DNA of 64,000 bases, taken from Streptantibioticus parmotrematis (GTDB lineage: Bacteria > Actinomycetota > Actinomycetes > Streptomycetales > Streptomycetaceae). The stretch is from assembly GCF_019890615.1 (NCBI RefSeq), contig NZ_JAINVZ010000019.1, forward strand, positions 1 to 64,000. Reading direction: 5' to 3'. The translations under genes and the position numbers were made by a program. Shown one piece after another: positions 29,259 through 39,400 of the stretch (its first letter is position 1; each line of letters begins with the position of its first letter). Below the pieces are notes generated by a model. It was not told the DNA's origin. It did no database searches and saw nothing but the letters and a program-made list of their open reading frames with translations.

Positions 29259-30491
29259 ATGCCCTCCGCTCTCCCCGACGGCGAAGCCGTTCCCGCCGAC
29301 GGCTCGCTGCCGCCGTCCGCGCTGGACGGTTCCGCCTCCCGCCCGCTCGGCTTCTACCTGCACGTTCCGTACTGCGCAACGCGTTGCGGATACTGCGACT
29401 TCAACACCTACACCGCCACCGAGCTGCGCGGCTCCGGAGGAGTCCTGGCCTCGCGGGAGAACTACGCCGACACCCTGATCGAGGAGATCCGGCTCGCCCG
29501 CAAGGTCCTCGGCGACGACCCGCGCGCGGTCGAGACGGTCTTCGTCGGCGGCGGCACGCCCACCCTGCTGCCCGCGCAGGACCTCGGCCGGATGCTGGCC
29601 GCGATCCGGGAGGAGTTCGGGCTCGCGGAGGGCGCCGAGGTCACCACGGAGGCCAACCCGGAGTCCGTCGACCCCGGCTACCTGGAGCGGTTGCGGGAGG
29701 GCGGCTTCAACCGGGTCTCGTTCGGCATGCAGAGCGCCCGGCAGCACGTGCTGAAGGTGCTGGACCGCACCCACACCCCGGGCCGTCCCGAGGCCTGTGT
29801 CGGCGAGGCGCGGGCCGCCGGGTTCGCGCACGTCAACCTGGACCTGATCTACGGCACCCCCGGGGAGTCCGACGACGACTGGCGGGCGTCGCTGGAGGCC
29901 GCGATCGCCGCCGGGCCCGACCACGTCTCCGCGTACGCGCTGATCGTCGAGGAGGGCACCCAGCTGGCCCGCCGCATCCGCCGCGGCGAGATCCCGCCGA
30001 CCGACGACGACGTGCACGCCGACCGCTACCTGATGGCGGAGGAGGCGCTGTCGGGGGCGGGCTTCGGCTGGTACGAGGTGTCGAACTGGGCGACGACTCA
30101 GGCCGGACGCTGCCGCCACAACGAGCTGTACTGGCGCGGCGCGGACTGGTGGGGCGCGGGCCCGGGGGCGCACAGCCACGTCGGCGGCGTGCGCTGGTGG
30201 AACGTGAAGCACCCCGGCGCGTACGCGGCGGCGCTCGCGGAGGGCCGGACCCCCGGGGCGGGCCGCGAACTGCTGTCGGACGAGGACCGCAGGGTCGAGC
30301 GCATCCTGCTGGAGCTGCGCCTGTCGGACGGCTGCCCGCTCACCCTCCTCCACGAGCGCGGCGCCCGGGCCGCGGCCCGAGCGCTGACCGACGGCCTGCT
30401 GGCCCCGGCCCCCTACGCCCAGGGCCGAGCCGTCCTCACCCTGAAGGGCCGCCTCCTCGCGGACGCGGTGGTCAGGGACCTGGTGGACTGA
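29259..30491 (+). CDS. hemW: HemW-like radical SAM haem chaperone
   Basis: This 410-aa protein has the radical-SAM cluster motif C39-ATR-C43-GY-C46 and continues DFNTYT. Key sequence marks of HemW rather than coproporphyrinogen dehydrogenase HemN are that CDFNTY follows the cluster and the N-terminal HemN-specific cysteine is missing; HemW binds and delivers haem. I start at ATG 29259: GACAAT (29247-29252) lies 6 nt upstream, suggesting leaderless transcription; ATG 29241 is the alternative. It is convergent with the DUF3097 gene, 5 bp apart. Confidence 0.92.
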   Translation: MPSALPDGEAVPADGSLPPSALDGSASRPLGFYLHVPYCATRCGYCDFNTYTATELRGSGGVLASRENYADTLIEEIRLARKVLGDDPRAVETVFVGGGTPTLLPAQDLGRMLAAIREEFGLAEGAEVTTEANPESVDPGYLERLREGGFNRVSFGMQSARQHVLKVLDRTHTPGRPEACVGEARAAGFAHVNLDLIYGTPGESDDDWRASLEAAIAAGPDHVSAYALIVEEGTQLARRIRRGEIPPTDDDVHADRYLMAEEALSGAGFGWYEVSNWATTQAGRCRHNELYWRGADWWGAGPGAHSHVGGVRWWNVKHPGAYAAALAEGRTPGAGRELLSDEDRRVERILLELRLSDGCPLTLLHERGARAAARALTDGLLAPAPYAQGRAVLTLKGRLLADAVVRDLVD

Positions 30492-30496
30492 GCCGC

Positions 30497-31306
30497 CTAT
30501 CCCGTGACGAAATCGATCAACTCCTCCACCCGCCCCAGGAGTTCGGGCTGGAGGTCCTTGTAGGAGTTGACGTTCGACAGGATGCGGCGCCAGGCGGCGG
30601 GGGTGTCCTGGGGCCAGCCCAGAGCCGCGCAGACGCCGGTCTTCCAGTCCTGGCCGCGCGGGACCCTCGGCCACGCGGGGATGCCGACGGAGGACGGCTT
30701 CACCGCCTCCCAGATGTCGATGTACGGGTGGCCGACGACCAGCACGTCGTCGCCGGTCACCTGGGCGGCGATACGGGACTCCTTGCTGCCGGGCACCAAG
30801 TGGTCGACCAGGACGCCGAGGCGCGCGTCCGGCGCGGGGGAGAAGTCGGCGACGATCGCGGGCAGGTCGTCCACCCCCTCCAGGTATTCCACGACCACGC
30901 CCTCGATCCGCAGGTCGTCGCCCCAGACGCGTTCGACCAGCTCGGCGTCGTGCCGCCCCTCGACGTAGACGCGCCCGGCGCGGGCCACCCGGGCCCTGGC
31001 GCCCTGGACGGCGATCGAACCGGACGCGGTCAGCCTCGGGCCGCGCGACGCGGACGCGGCCACCGGGCGCACCAGCGTGACGGTCTTGCCGTCCAGCAGG
31101 AAGCCGCGCGGCTCCAGCGGGAAGACCCGCAGCTTGCCGAAGCGGTCCTCCAGCGTCACGGTGCCCGCCTCGCACGCGGTCACCGCCCCGCAGAAGCCCG
31201 TGGTGACCTCCTCCACGACCAGGTCGCGTTCGGCCGCCACCTCGGGTGCGGGCGCGGTCCGCTTCCACGGCGGGGTCAGGTCCGGTCCGTAACTCCTGCT
31301 GCGCAT
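30497..31306 (-). CDS. DUF3097 family protein
   Basis: This 269-aa protein belongs to an actinobacterial family of unknown function, DUF3097. It starts [16 protein letters not shown] and has conserved [19 protein letters not shown] and [12 protein letters not shown] segments. The EGRHDAEL...DHLV...YIDIW pattern resembles a Toprim-like acidic fold, but I cannot confirm that. TAGCAT (31314-31319, minus strand) ends 7 nt before the ATG, so the mRNA is probably leaderless. It sits 14 bp after the metallo-hydrolase gene on the same strand. Confidence 0.82.
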   Translation of the reverse strand: MRSRSYGPDLTPPWKRTAPAPEVAAERDLVVEEVTTGFCGAVTACEAGTVTLEDRFGKLRVFPLEPRGFLLDGKTVTLVRPVAASASRGPRLTASGSIAVQGARARVARAGRVYVEGRHDAELVERVWGDDLRIEGVVVEYLEGVDDLPAIVADFSPAPDARLGVLVDHLVPGSKESRIAAQVTGDDVLVVGHPYIDIWEAVKPSSVGIPAWPRVPRGQDWKTGVCAALGWPQDTPAAWRRILSNVNSYKDLQPELLGRVEELIDFVTG

Positions 31307-31320
31307 GGGCCAGATGCTAC

Positions 31321-32085
31321 CTACGCCACGCCGAACCGCCGGGCCAGCGCGTCGCGTTGCTCGCGGACGAACCGGGCGTCCACGCAGGCGCCGTGCCCCG
31401 GCACGTAGACCGCCGTCTCGCCGCCCAGCTCCAGCAGCCGGTCCAGCGCCGCGGGCCAGGCCCCCGGAACGGCGTCGGGACCCGCCTGCGGGGCGCCGGA
31501 CTCCTCCACCAGGTCGCCGCAGAAGACCACCGCCGGGGTGCCGGGGACGAGCACGGCCAGGTCGTGCCCGGTGTGGCCGGGGCCCGCCACGACCAGCCGC
31601 GCCCGGCGCCCGCCCAGGTCGAGGTCGGCGGCCGTGTCGACCGGTACGCCGGGCAGGGGCAGGGCCTGCGCCGCCTCGGCCGCCTCGTCGGGGTCCACCC
31701 CGTACTTCACGGCGTCCGCCCGCAGCGCGCCGCGTTCCCGCTCCAGCAGCGCGACGAGGCCCCGGGCGGCGTGCACCCGTACGCCAGGGCCGAAGCCCGC
31801 CGTGCCCAGCACGTGGTCGAAGTGGGCGTGGGTGAGGACGACGTCGGTGACCTCGCGGCCGGTCAGCTCCCGCACCTGGCGGCTCAGCAGCCCGCCCTCG
31901 CGCACCGTGGAGCCGGTGTCCACCACCAGCACGCCGTCCGTGCCGACCACCACCCCGATCGTCACGTCGAGGAACGGCAGCCGCCGCCGGGCGACGCCCG
32001 GCGCCAGCCGTTCCCAGCCGTCGGGGCCGCCGCCCGGGCCCTCCGGGACCCCGGACCCTCCCTGGTCTTCCCAACTGTTGTCCAC
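31321..32085 (-). CDS. Metallo-beta-lactamase-fold hydrolase
   Basis: This 254-aa protein has the metallo-beta-lactamase signature THAHFDH (about residue 85), a GHTGHD motif with the next metal histidine, and CGDLVEE with the bridging aspartate. The substrate is unknown; many homologues are thioesterases or glyoxalase-like hydrolases. GTG 32085 is chosen because TAGCGT (32093-32098) ends 7 nt upstream, the leaderless pattern. The start codon overlaps an exact DnaA-box match. It is divergent from hrcA. Confidence 0.87.
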   Translation of the reverse strand: MDNSWEDQGGSGVPEGPGGGPDGWERLAPGVARRRLPFLDVTIGVVVGTDGVLVVDTGSTVREGGLLSRQVRELTGREVTDVVLTHAHFDHVLGTAGFGPGVRVHAARGLVALLERERGALRADAVKYGVDPDEAAEAAQALPLPGVPVDTAADLDLGGRRARLVVAGPGHTGHDLAVLVPGTPAVVFCGDLVEESGAPQAGPDAVPGAWPAALDRLLELGGETAVYVPGHGACVDARFVREQRDALARRFGVA

Positions 32086-32086
32086 A
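32078..32086 (+). promoter_or_regulatory. Exact DnaA-box match over the start of the metallo-hydrolase gene
   Basis: TTGTCCACA matches the Streptomyces DnaA-box consensus and covers the GTG start codon of the minus-strand gene. A DnaA-type regulatory effect is conceivable, yet it may be chance. Confidence 0.25.
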
Positions 32087-32202
32087 GGCACGACGCTATC
32101 CGCAGGCACCCCGCCACGCGCGCGGTACCGTGGCTGCGCGGACGGGGGAGGGCCGCCCTTGCCGGGGTCTTGCCACCGCGCCGTACACTGGCTCAGGGGA
32201 AT

Positions 32203-32229
32203 CTGGCACTCGGTACCGATGAGTGCCAG
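32203..32229 (+). promoter_or_regulatory. CIRCE operator of hrcA-dnaJ
   Basis: CTGGCACTC (32203-32211) and GAGTGCCAG (32221-32229) form perfect 9-bp arms 9 bp apart, the canonical CIRCE layout bound by HrcA. It lies 51 bp before the hrcA ATG, so the heat-shock repressor controls its own operon. TACACT at 32184-32189 is a possible -10. Confidence 0.93.
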
Positions 32230-32280
32230 CAGCCGGGCCCCACGGCTCGCCAGACGCTTACGGCTTGGAGGTGCGCGCGA

Positions 32281-33297
32281 ATGCTCAGCGAACGCAGGCT
32301 CGAAGTGCTGCGCGCCATCGTCCAGGACTACGTGGGCACCGAGGAGCCGGTCGGCTCCAAGGCGCTCACCGAACGGCACCGGCTCGGTGTCTCCCCCGCG
32401 ACGGTCCGCAACGACATGGCGGTGCTGGAGGAGGAGGGCTTCATCCACCAGCCGCACACCAGCGCGGGCCGCATCCCGACCGACAAGGGCTACCGGCTCT
32501 TCGTGGACCGGCTCGCGGGCGTCAAGCCGCTGACCTCCGCCGAGCGCCGGGCGATCCAGAACTTCCTGGACGGCGCCGTCGACCTGGACGACGTGGTCGC
32601 GCGCACCGTGCGGCTGCTGGCGCAGCTCACCCGCCAGGTGGCGGTCGTGCAGTACCCGTCGCTGACCCGCTCGACCGTGCGTCACGTCGAACTGCTCTCG
32701 CTCGCCCCCGCACGGGTGATGCTGGTGCTGATCACCGACACCGGCCGGGTGGAGCAGCGGCTCGTGGACTGCCCCGGGCCGTTCGGCGAGACGTCGCTCG
32801 CGGACCTGCGGGCGCGGCTCAACAGCAGGGTCGTGGGACGCCGGTTCGCCGATGTGCCCTCGCTGGTGCAGGACCTGCCGGACTCCTTCGAGCCCGACGA
32901 CCGAGCCTCGGTCTCGACCGTCCTGGCCACGCTGCTGGAGACGCTGGTCGAGGAGACCGAGGAGCGCATCATGCTCGGTGGCACGGCCAACCTGACCCGG
33001 TTCAACCACGACTTCCCCCTCACCATCCGCCCGGTCCTGGAAGCGCTGGAGGAGCAGGTCGTGCTGCTCAAGCTCCTCGGCGAGGTCAAGGACGCGGGTG
33101 TGACGGTACGCATCGGGCACGAGAACGCCCACGAGGGACTGAACTCCACGTCGGTCGTCGCCGTCGGCTACGGTTCGGGCGACGAAGCGGTCGCCAGGCT
33201 CGGCGTGGTCGGCCCGACCCGTATGGACTACCCCGGAACGATGGGAGCGGTACGCGCAGTGGCGAGGTACGTCGGACAGATCCTGGCGGAGTCGTAA
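32281..33297 (+). CDS. hrcA: Heat-inducible transcription repressor HrcA
   Basis: This 338-aa repressor binds CIRCE and releases it when GroE is occupied by misfolded protein. It has the N-terminal winged HTH ([20 protein letters not shown] followed by [16 protein letters not shown]), a GAF-like domain and the C-terminal inserted region. ATG 32281 starts the standard protein. The dnaJ gene follows without any gap, forming an autoregulated hrcA-dnaJ operon. Confidence 0.97.
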   Translation: MLSERRLEVLRAIVQDYVGTEEPVGSKALTERHRLGVSPATVRNDMAVLEEEGFIHQPHTSAGRIPTDKGYRLFVDRLAGVKPLTSAERRAIQNFLDGAVDLDDVVARTVRLLAQLTRQVAVVQYPSLTRSTVRHVELLSLAPARVMLVLITDTGRVEQRLVDCPGPFGETSLADLRARLNSRVVGRRFADVPSLVQDLPDSFEPDDRASVSTVLATLLETLVEETEERIMLGGTANLTRFNHDFPLTIRPVLEALEEQVVLLKLLGEVKDAGVTVRIGHENAHEGLNSTSVVAVGYGSGDEAVARLGVVGPTRMDYPGTMGAVRAVARYVGQILAES

Positions 33298-34434
33298 GTG
33301 GCGACGGACTATTACGCGGTCCTCGGCGTACGACGCGACGCGGGCCAGGACGAGATCAAGAAGGCGTTCCGCCGTCTCGCACGCGAGCTGCACCCGGACG
33401 TCAACCCCGACCCGAAGACCCAGGAGCGGTTCAAGGAGATCAACGCCGCCTACGAGGTCCTCTCCGACCCGCAGAAGAAGCAGGTCTACGACCTCGGCGG
33501 CGACCCGCTGTCGGCGGCCGGGGGCGGCGCGGGCGCGGGCGGCTTCGGCGCCGGGTTCGGCAACTTCAGCGACATCATGGACGCGTTCTTCGGCCAGGCG
33601 TCGCAGCGCGGACCGCGGTCGCGCACCCGGCGCGGCCAGGACGCGATGATCCGGCTGGAGATCGAACTGGACGAGGCGGCCTTCGGGACGACCAAGGAGA
33701 TCCAGGTCGACACCGCCGTGACCTGCGGCACCTGCAACGGCGAGGGCGCGGCCCCCGGCACCTCGGCGCAGACCTGCGACATGTGCCGCGGCCGTGGCGA
33801 GGTCTCCCAGGTCACCCGGTCCTTCCTGGGCCAGGTCATGACCTCCCGCCCCTGCCCGCAGTGCCAGGGCTTCGGCACGGTCGTGCCCACCCCCTGCCCG
33901 GAGTGCGCCGGTGACGGCCGGGTCCGCTCGCGCCGCACGCTGACCGTCAAGATCCCGGCGGGTGTGGACAACGGCACCCGCATCCAGCTCGCCGGCGAGG
34001 GCGAGGTCGGCCCGGGCGGCGGCCCGGCGGGCGACCTGTACGTGGAGATCCGGGAGCTGCCGCACACGGTCTTCCAGCGTCGCGGCGACGACCTGCACTG
34101 CACGGTGACCATCCCGATGACGGCCGCCGCGCTCGGCACCAAGGTGCCGCTGGAGACGCTGGACGGGCTCGACGAGGTGGACATCCGCCCCGGCACCCAG
34201 TCCGGCCAGTCGATCCCGCTGCACCAGCGCGGCATCACCCACCTGCGCGGCGGCGGACGCGGCGACCTGGTGGTCCACGTCGAGGTGCAGACGCCCTCCA
34301 AGCTCGACCCCGAGCAGGAGGAACTGCTGCGCAGGCTGGCCGTGTTGCGCGGCGAGGAGCGGCCGTCCGGCCACTTCCAGCCGGGCCAGCAGGGCTTGTT
34401 CTCGCGGCTGAAGGACGCGTTCAACGGGCGGTAG
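33298..34434 (+). CDS. dnaJ: Chaperone DnaJ, the hrcA-linked paralogue
   Basis: This 378-aa co-chaperone stimulates DnaK ATPase. It has a J domain with H32-P-D34, a Gly-rich segment, four CxxCxGxG zinc repeats (CGTCNGEG, CDMCRGRG, CPQCQGFG, CPECAGDG) and the C-terminal substrate domain. The GTG start follows the hrcA TAA directly (zero gap), so translation is probably coupled. In Streptomyces this copy (DnaJ2) is separate from the dnaK-grpE-dnaJ operon. Confidence 0.96.
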   Translation: MATDYYAVLGVRRDAGQDEIKKAFRRLARELHPDVNPDPKTQERFKEINAAYEVLSDPQKKQVYDLGGDPLSAAGGGAGAGGFGAGFGNFSDIMDAFFGQASQRGPRSRTRRGQDAMIRLEIELDEAAFGTTKEIQVDTAVTCGTCNGEGAAPGTSAQTCDMCRGRGEVSQVTRSFLGQVMTSRPCPQCQGFGTVVPTPCPECAGDGRVRSRRTLTVKIPAGVDNGTRIQLAGEGEVGPGGGPAGDLYVEIRELPHTVFQRRGDDLHCTVTIPMTAAALGTKVPLETLDGLDEVDIRPGTQSGQSIPLHQRGITHLRGGGRGDLVVHVEVQTPSKLDPEQEELLRRLAVLRGEERPSGHFQPGQQGLFSRLKDAFNGR

Positions 34435-34511
34435 CCGCCCGGCGTCCGGTCCCGGGGCGGGAGGTGCGCCCCCGTCCCGGGACCGGGGTGCGGCCATGGC
34501 ACGATGTCCCC

Positions 34512-35594
34512 ATGGCCGCGTTGAACGACCTTGTGAGCACGCCCGTCATCCAGGCGCCCATGGCCGGCGGGGCCTCCTGCCCCGCGCTGGCCGCCGCGGT
34601 GAGCGAGGCCGGAGGCCTGGGGTTCCTGGCCGCCGGCTACAAGACGCCCGAGGCGGTCCGGGACGAGGCGCGCAGAACGCGGGAGCTGACCGCACGCCCG
34701 TTCGGCGTCAACCTCTTCATGCCGCAGCCCGACACCGCCGACCCGGCCGCCGTCGAGGTCTACCGCGGGCAGCTCGCCGGTGAGGCCGTCCGGTACGAGA
34801 CCGCGCTCGGCGCCACCGACGGCGGCACCGACGACGCGTTCGACGCCAAGGTCGCGCTGCTGACCGCGGAACCGGTGCCGGTCGTCAGCTTCACGTTCGG
34901 CTGTCCCACCCGCGAGGTGGTCGACGCCTTCCGCCGGGTCGGCACGTACACCGTGGTCACCGTCACCTCGCCCGCCGAGGCGCTGGCCGCGCGGGACGCC
35001 GGGGCGGACGCGGTGTGCGCGCAGGGCGTGGAGGCGGGCGGCCACCAGGGCACCCACCGCGACGACCCGGAGCTGGACGGCGCGGGCAGCGGGCTGCTGG
35101 CGCTGGTCACCGAGGTCCGCGAGGCGGCGGGCCTGCCGGTCGTCGCGGCCGGCGGGATCATGCGCGGCGCCCAGATCGCGGCGGTGCTCGCGGCGGGCGC
35201 GTGCGCCGCGCAGTTGGGCACCGCGTTCCTGGTCTGCCCCGAGTCCGGAGCCAACGCGCTGCACAAGCGGGCGATGACCGACCCGCGCTTCACCCGCACC
35301 GAGCTGACCCGGGCGTTCTCCGGACGCCCCGCGCGCGGCCTGGTCAACCGGTTCATGCGCGAGCACGGCCGGTACGCGCCCGCCGCCTACCCGCGGGTGC
35401 ACTACCTGACCGCGGGCCTGCGCAAGGCCGCCGCCGCCGCGGGCGACCCGCAGGCGATGGCGCTGTGGGCGGGCCAGGGCCACCGGCTCGCCCGCGACCT
35501 GCCCGCCGCCCGCCTCGTCGCCGAACTCGACGCCGAACTGGCCGCCGTTCGCGCCGGGTTGACGCACGCGCCCACCGGGGTGGCCCGCCCGTGA
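34512..35594 (+). CDS. Nitronate monooxygenase family flavoprotein
   Basis: This 360-aa TIM-barrel FMN enzyme resembles class I nitronate monooxygenase / 2-nitropropane dioxygenase. It starts STPVIQAPMAGGASCPALAA, with GVNLFMP, FTFGCP, QGVEAGGHQGTH (catalytic His), PVVAAGGIM and GACAAQLGTAFL phosphate-binding strands. It probably detoxifies alkyl nitronates. ATG 34512 has no ribosome site but an AT-rich segment ACGATG lies just upstream, possibly leaderless. Its TGA overlaps the rsmE GTG. Confidence 0.9.
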   Translation: MAALNDLVSTPVIQAPMAGGASCPALAAAVSEAGGLGFLAAGYKTPEAVRDEARRTRELTARPFGVNLFMPQPDTADPAAVEVYRGQLAGEAVRYETALGATDGGTDDAFDAKVALLTAEPVPVVSFTFGCPTREVVDAFRRVGTYTVVTVTSPAEALAARDAGADAVCAQGVEAGGHQGTHRDDPELDGAGSGLLALVTEVREAAGLPVVAAGGIMRGAQIAAVLAAGACAAQLGTAFLVCPESGANALHKRAMTDPRFTRTELTRAFSGRPARGLVNRFMREHGRYAPAAYPRVHYLTAGLRKAAAAAGDPQAMALWAGQGHRLARDLPAARLVAELDAELAAVRAGLTHAPTGVARP

Positions 35595-36337
35595 CCGCCC
35601 CCGTCTTCGTCACCGACCCCGGACACCTGACCGCCGCCCCCGGCGAGCGGGTCACCCTGTCCGGACCGGAGGGCCGCCACGCCGTCTCGGTGCGCCGCCT
35701 GCACGCGGGTGAGGAGGTCGTCCTCACGGACGGCGAGGGGACGGCCGTCGTCGGCACGGTCACCGCGGTCGAGGGCAAGGACCGCCTGGAGGTGACCGTG
35801 GCGCGCCGCGTCGAGGAGCCGCCGCCCGCACCCCGGATCACCGTCGTCCAGGCGCTGCCCAAGGGCGACCGCGGCGAACTGGCGGTGGAGACGATGACCG
35901 AGGCGGGCGTGGACGCGATCGTGCCGTGGGCCGCCTCGCGCTGCGTGACCCAGTGGAAGGCGGAACGCGGCGCCAAGGCGCTGGCCAAGTGGCGTGCCAC
36001 CGCCCGCGAGGCCGGCAAGCAGGCCAGACGGCTGCGATTCCCCGACGTGGCCGACCTCATGACGACCCGTCAGGTGGCGGACCTCCTGTCCGGTGCGGCG
36101 TTCGCCGGCGTGCTGCACGAGGAGGGCAGCGCGCCGCTGGCCTCCGCGCCGCTGCCGGAACGCGGCGAGATCGTGCTCGTCGTCGGCCCCGAGGGCGGCG
36201 TGGCCCCCGAGGAGCTGGCGGCGTTCGAGGCGGCCGGGGCGGGCGCGTACCGGCTGGGGCCGACCGTGCTGCGCACCTCCACCGCGGGCGTCGCGGCGAC
36301 CGCCCTGCTGCTCGGCCGCACCGGCCGCTGGAGCTGA
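35591..36337 (+). CDS. rsmE: 16S rRNA (uracil1498-N3)-methyltransferase
   Basis: This 248-aa SPOUT-class SAM methyltransferase modifies U1498 of 16S rRNA. It has an N-terminal PUA-like domain (EGRHAVSVRRLHAGEEVVL) and the knotted core with VVGPEGGVAPEELAAFEAAG and LRTSTAGVAA. The GTG start overlaps the preceding stop codon (GTGA), so it is translationally coupled to the nitronate monooxygenase gene, a functionally unrelated neighbour. Confidence 0.95.
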   Translation: MTAPVFVTDPGHLTAAPGERVTLSGPEGRHAVSVRRLHAGEEVVLTDGEGTAVVGTVTAVEGKDRLEVTVARRVEEPPPAPRITVVQALPKGDRGELAVETMTEAGVDAIVPWAASRCVTQWKAERGAKALAKWRATAREAGKQARRLRFPDVADLMTTRQVADLLSGAAFAGVLHEEGSAPLASAPLPERGEIVLVVGPEGGVAPEELAAFEAAGAGAYRLGPTVLRTSTAGVAATALLLGRTGRWS

Positions 36338-36460
36338 ACCCCGCACCGGCCACCTGCACCGCGACCGGGGCCCGAACCCGGCCCGTCACGTGCACACTTG
36401 CGGGTTCGTGATCCGCAAAGGGGTCGTCGCGAGGGGAAGCACGACACTAGGGTTGCGTGC

Positions 36461-39400
36461 GTGACGCAGCCTTCCTACCTCCGCAATCCCCATCCGCACG
36501 GCGACCTGATCGCCTTCACCGCAGAGGACGACGTCTGGCTGGCGCCGATCGACGGCGGTGGCAGGGCCTGGCGAGTCAGCGCGGACAACGTGCCGGTGTC
36601 CCGCCCGCGCATCTCGCCGGACGGCGCGCACGTCGCCTACGCCTCGACCCGTGACGGCGCCCCCGAGGTCCACCTCGCCCCGGTCGACGGCGGACCGGTG
36701 CGGCGCCTGACGTACTGGGGGACGCTCAAGACGCAGGTCAGCGGCTGGACTGCGGACGGCGAGGTCGTCGCGATCAGCCCGGCCGGGCAGGCCACCCCGC
36801 GCCGCACCTGGGCCCGCGCGCTGCCGCTGGACGGCGGCCCGGCGCGGCTGCTGCCCTACGGGCCCGTCGGCGACCTGGCGTACGGGCCGGGCGACGCGGT
36901 GCTGCTGGTGGGCGCGCTGATGGGCCGGGAGGCCGCGTACTGGAAGCGCTACCGGGGCGGTACCGCGGGCAAGCTGTGGCTGGACCGCGACGGCGACGGC
37001 ACGTTCGACCGGGTGCACGCCGGGCTCGACGGCAACATCGAGTGCCCGATGTGGGTCGGCGACCGCATCGCCTTCCTCTCCGACCACGAGGGCACCGGCG
37101 CGCTCTACTCCAGCCTGCCGGACGGCTCCGACCTGCGACGGCACTCCCCGCTCGGCGGCTTCTACGCCCGCCAGGCGGCCACCGACGGCACCCGCGTCGC
37201 GTACACCGCCGCGGGCGTGCTGCACCTGCTGGACGACCTCGACGGCGCCGAGCCGCGCCCGCTGGACATCCGGCTCGGCGGCCAGCGCACCGACGTCCAG
37301 CCCTACCCGGTCCGCGCCGCCCACCACCTCGGCGAGGCCAGCCCCGACCACAGCGGCCGGGGCAGCGCCGTCGAGGTGCGCGGCACCGTCCACTGGCTGA
37401 CCCACCGCGAGGGCCCGGCCCGCGCGCTGTCCGCCGAGCCCGGGGTGCGCGCCAGGCTGCCGCGCGCCTACCGCAAGGGCGGCGACGGCGAACCGCAGGT
37501 CGTGTGGGTCACCGACGCCGAGGGCGAGGACGCGCTGGAGTTCGCGCCCGCCACCGGGGTACGCGAGGGCACCGAGCCGCTGCGGCTGGCCGCCGGACGG
37601 CTCGGCCGGGTGCTGGAGCTCGAAGTCTCCCCGGACGGACGGCACATCGCGATCGCCTCGCACGACGGCCGCGTGCTGCTGGTCGCCCCGGAGACCGGTG
37701 AGGTGCGCACGGTCTCCACCTGCGACGACGGCGACGCGAGCGGGCTGACGTTCTCGCCCGACTCCGGCTGGCTGGCCTGGTCGCAGCCCGGCCCCGAGCC
37801 GCTGCGGCAGCTGCGCGTCGCCAGCACCGCCACGCTCGCCGTCGCCGACGCGACACCGCTGCGGTTCAACGACTTCTCGCCCGCGTTCACCGCCGACGGC
37901 AAGCACCTGGCGTTCCTGTCCGAGCGGGCCTTCGACCCGGTCTACGACGCCCACGTCTTCGACCTGTCGTTCCCCAACGCCTGCCGCCCGCACCTGATCA
38001 CGCTGGCCGCCGACACCCCCTCGCCGTTCGGCCCGCAGCGGCACGGCAGGGCGTTCGGCGGCGGGGACGACGACCACAAGGCGGACGGCGGCGACAAGCC
38101 GGGCGAGGGCGAGACCGCCTCGGGCCAGTCGGCGGGCGGCGACGAGCCGCGCCGCGCCCCGGTCACCCGGGTCGACCTCGACGGACTCGCCGACCGCATC
38201 GTGCCGTTCCCGGTCGAGGCGGCCCGCTACAGCGACCTGAAGGTGGCCAAGGGCGGCGTGCTGTGGCTGCGGCACCCGCTCGCCGGTGTGCTGGGCTCGG
38301 CGCTCGCCACCCCGCAGGCCGAGCCGCCGGTCAGCGCGCTCCAGCGCTACGACCTCGACCGGCTGCGGTCCGACGAGATCGCCGACGACGTCGACGACTT
38401 CGCGGTCACCGGCGACGGCGAGCGGCTGCTGCTGTCGTCCGGCGGCAAACTGCGAGTGGTCCCGGCCGACTCCAAGACGTCCGATGACGACGACGACCAC
38501 AGCGTCACCGTCGACCTGTCGCGGGTGCGCGTCACCGTCCAACCGGCCGCCGAATGGCGCCAGATGTTCGCCGAGACCGGCCGCCTGATGCGGGACAACT
38601 TCTGGCGGGCCGACATGGGCGGCGTCGACTGGGACGGCGTGCTGGAGCGCTACCGCCCGGTCGTCGACCGGCTGGCCACCCACGACGACCTGATCGACCT
38701 GCTGTGGGAGCTCCAGGGCGAACTGGGCACCTCGCACGCCTACGTCTCGCCGCGCGGCGGACACGGCGACGCGCTGCACCGCCAGGGTCTGCTGGGCGCC
38801 GACATCGCCCGGGACGCGGACGGCGTGTGGCGGGTGGAGCGCGTGCTGCCGTCCGAGACCTCCGACCCGCAGGCCCGCTCGCCGCTCGCCGCGCCGGGCG
38901 TCGCGGTGCGCGCGGGCGACGCCGTCGTGGCGGTCGACGGCCGCCGGGTCGACCCGCTGACCGGCCCCGGCCCGCTGCTGATCGGCACCGCGGGCAAGCC
39001 GGTGGAGCTGACGGTGCGCCCGGCGACCGGCGGCGAGCCGCGGGCCGTGGTCGTGGTGCCGCTCGCCGACGAGGACGCGCTGCGCTACCACGACTGGGTC
39101 GCGGGCCGCCGCGCCCACGTGCACCGCCAGTCCGGCGGCCGCCTGGGCTACCTGCACGTGCCCGACATGGTGGGCTCCGGCTGGGCCCAGCTCCACCGCG
39201 ACCTGCGGGTCGAGGTCGTCCGTGAGGGCCTGGTGGTGGACCTGCGGGAGAACCGCGGCGGCCACACCTCGCAGCTCGTGGTGGAGAAGCTGGCCCGCAA
39301 GATCATCGGCTGGGACGTGCCGCGCGGCATGCGCCCGACCAGCTACCCGGCGGACGCCCCGCGCGGCCCGATCGTCGCGGTCGCCAACGAGTTCGCCGGT

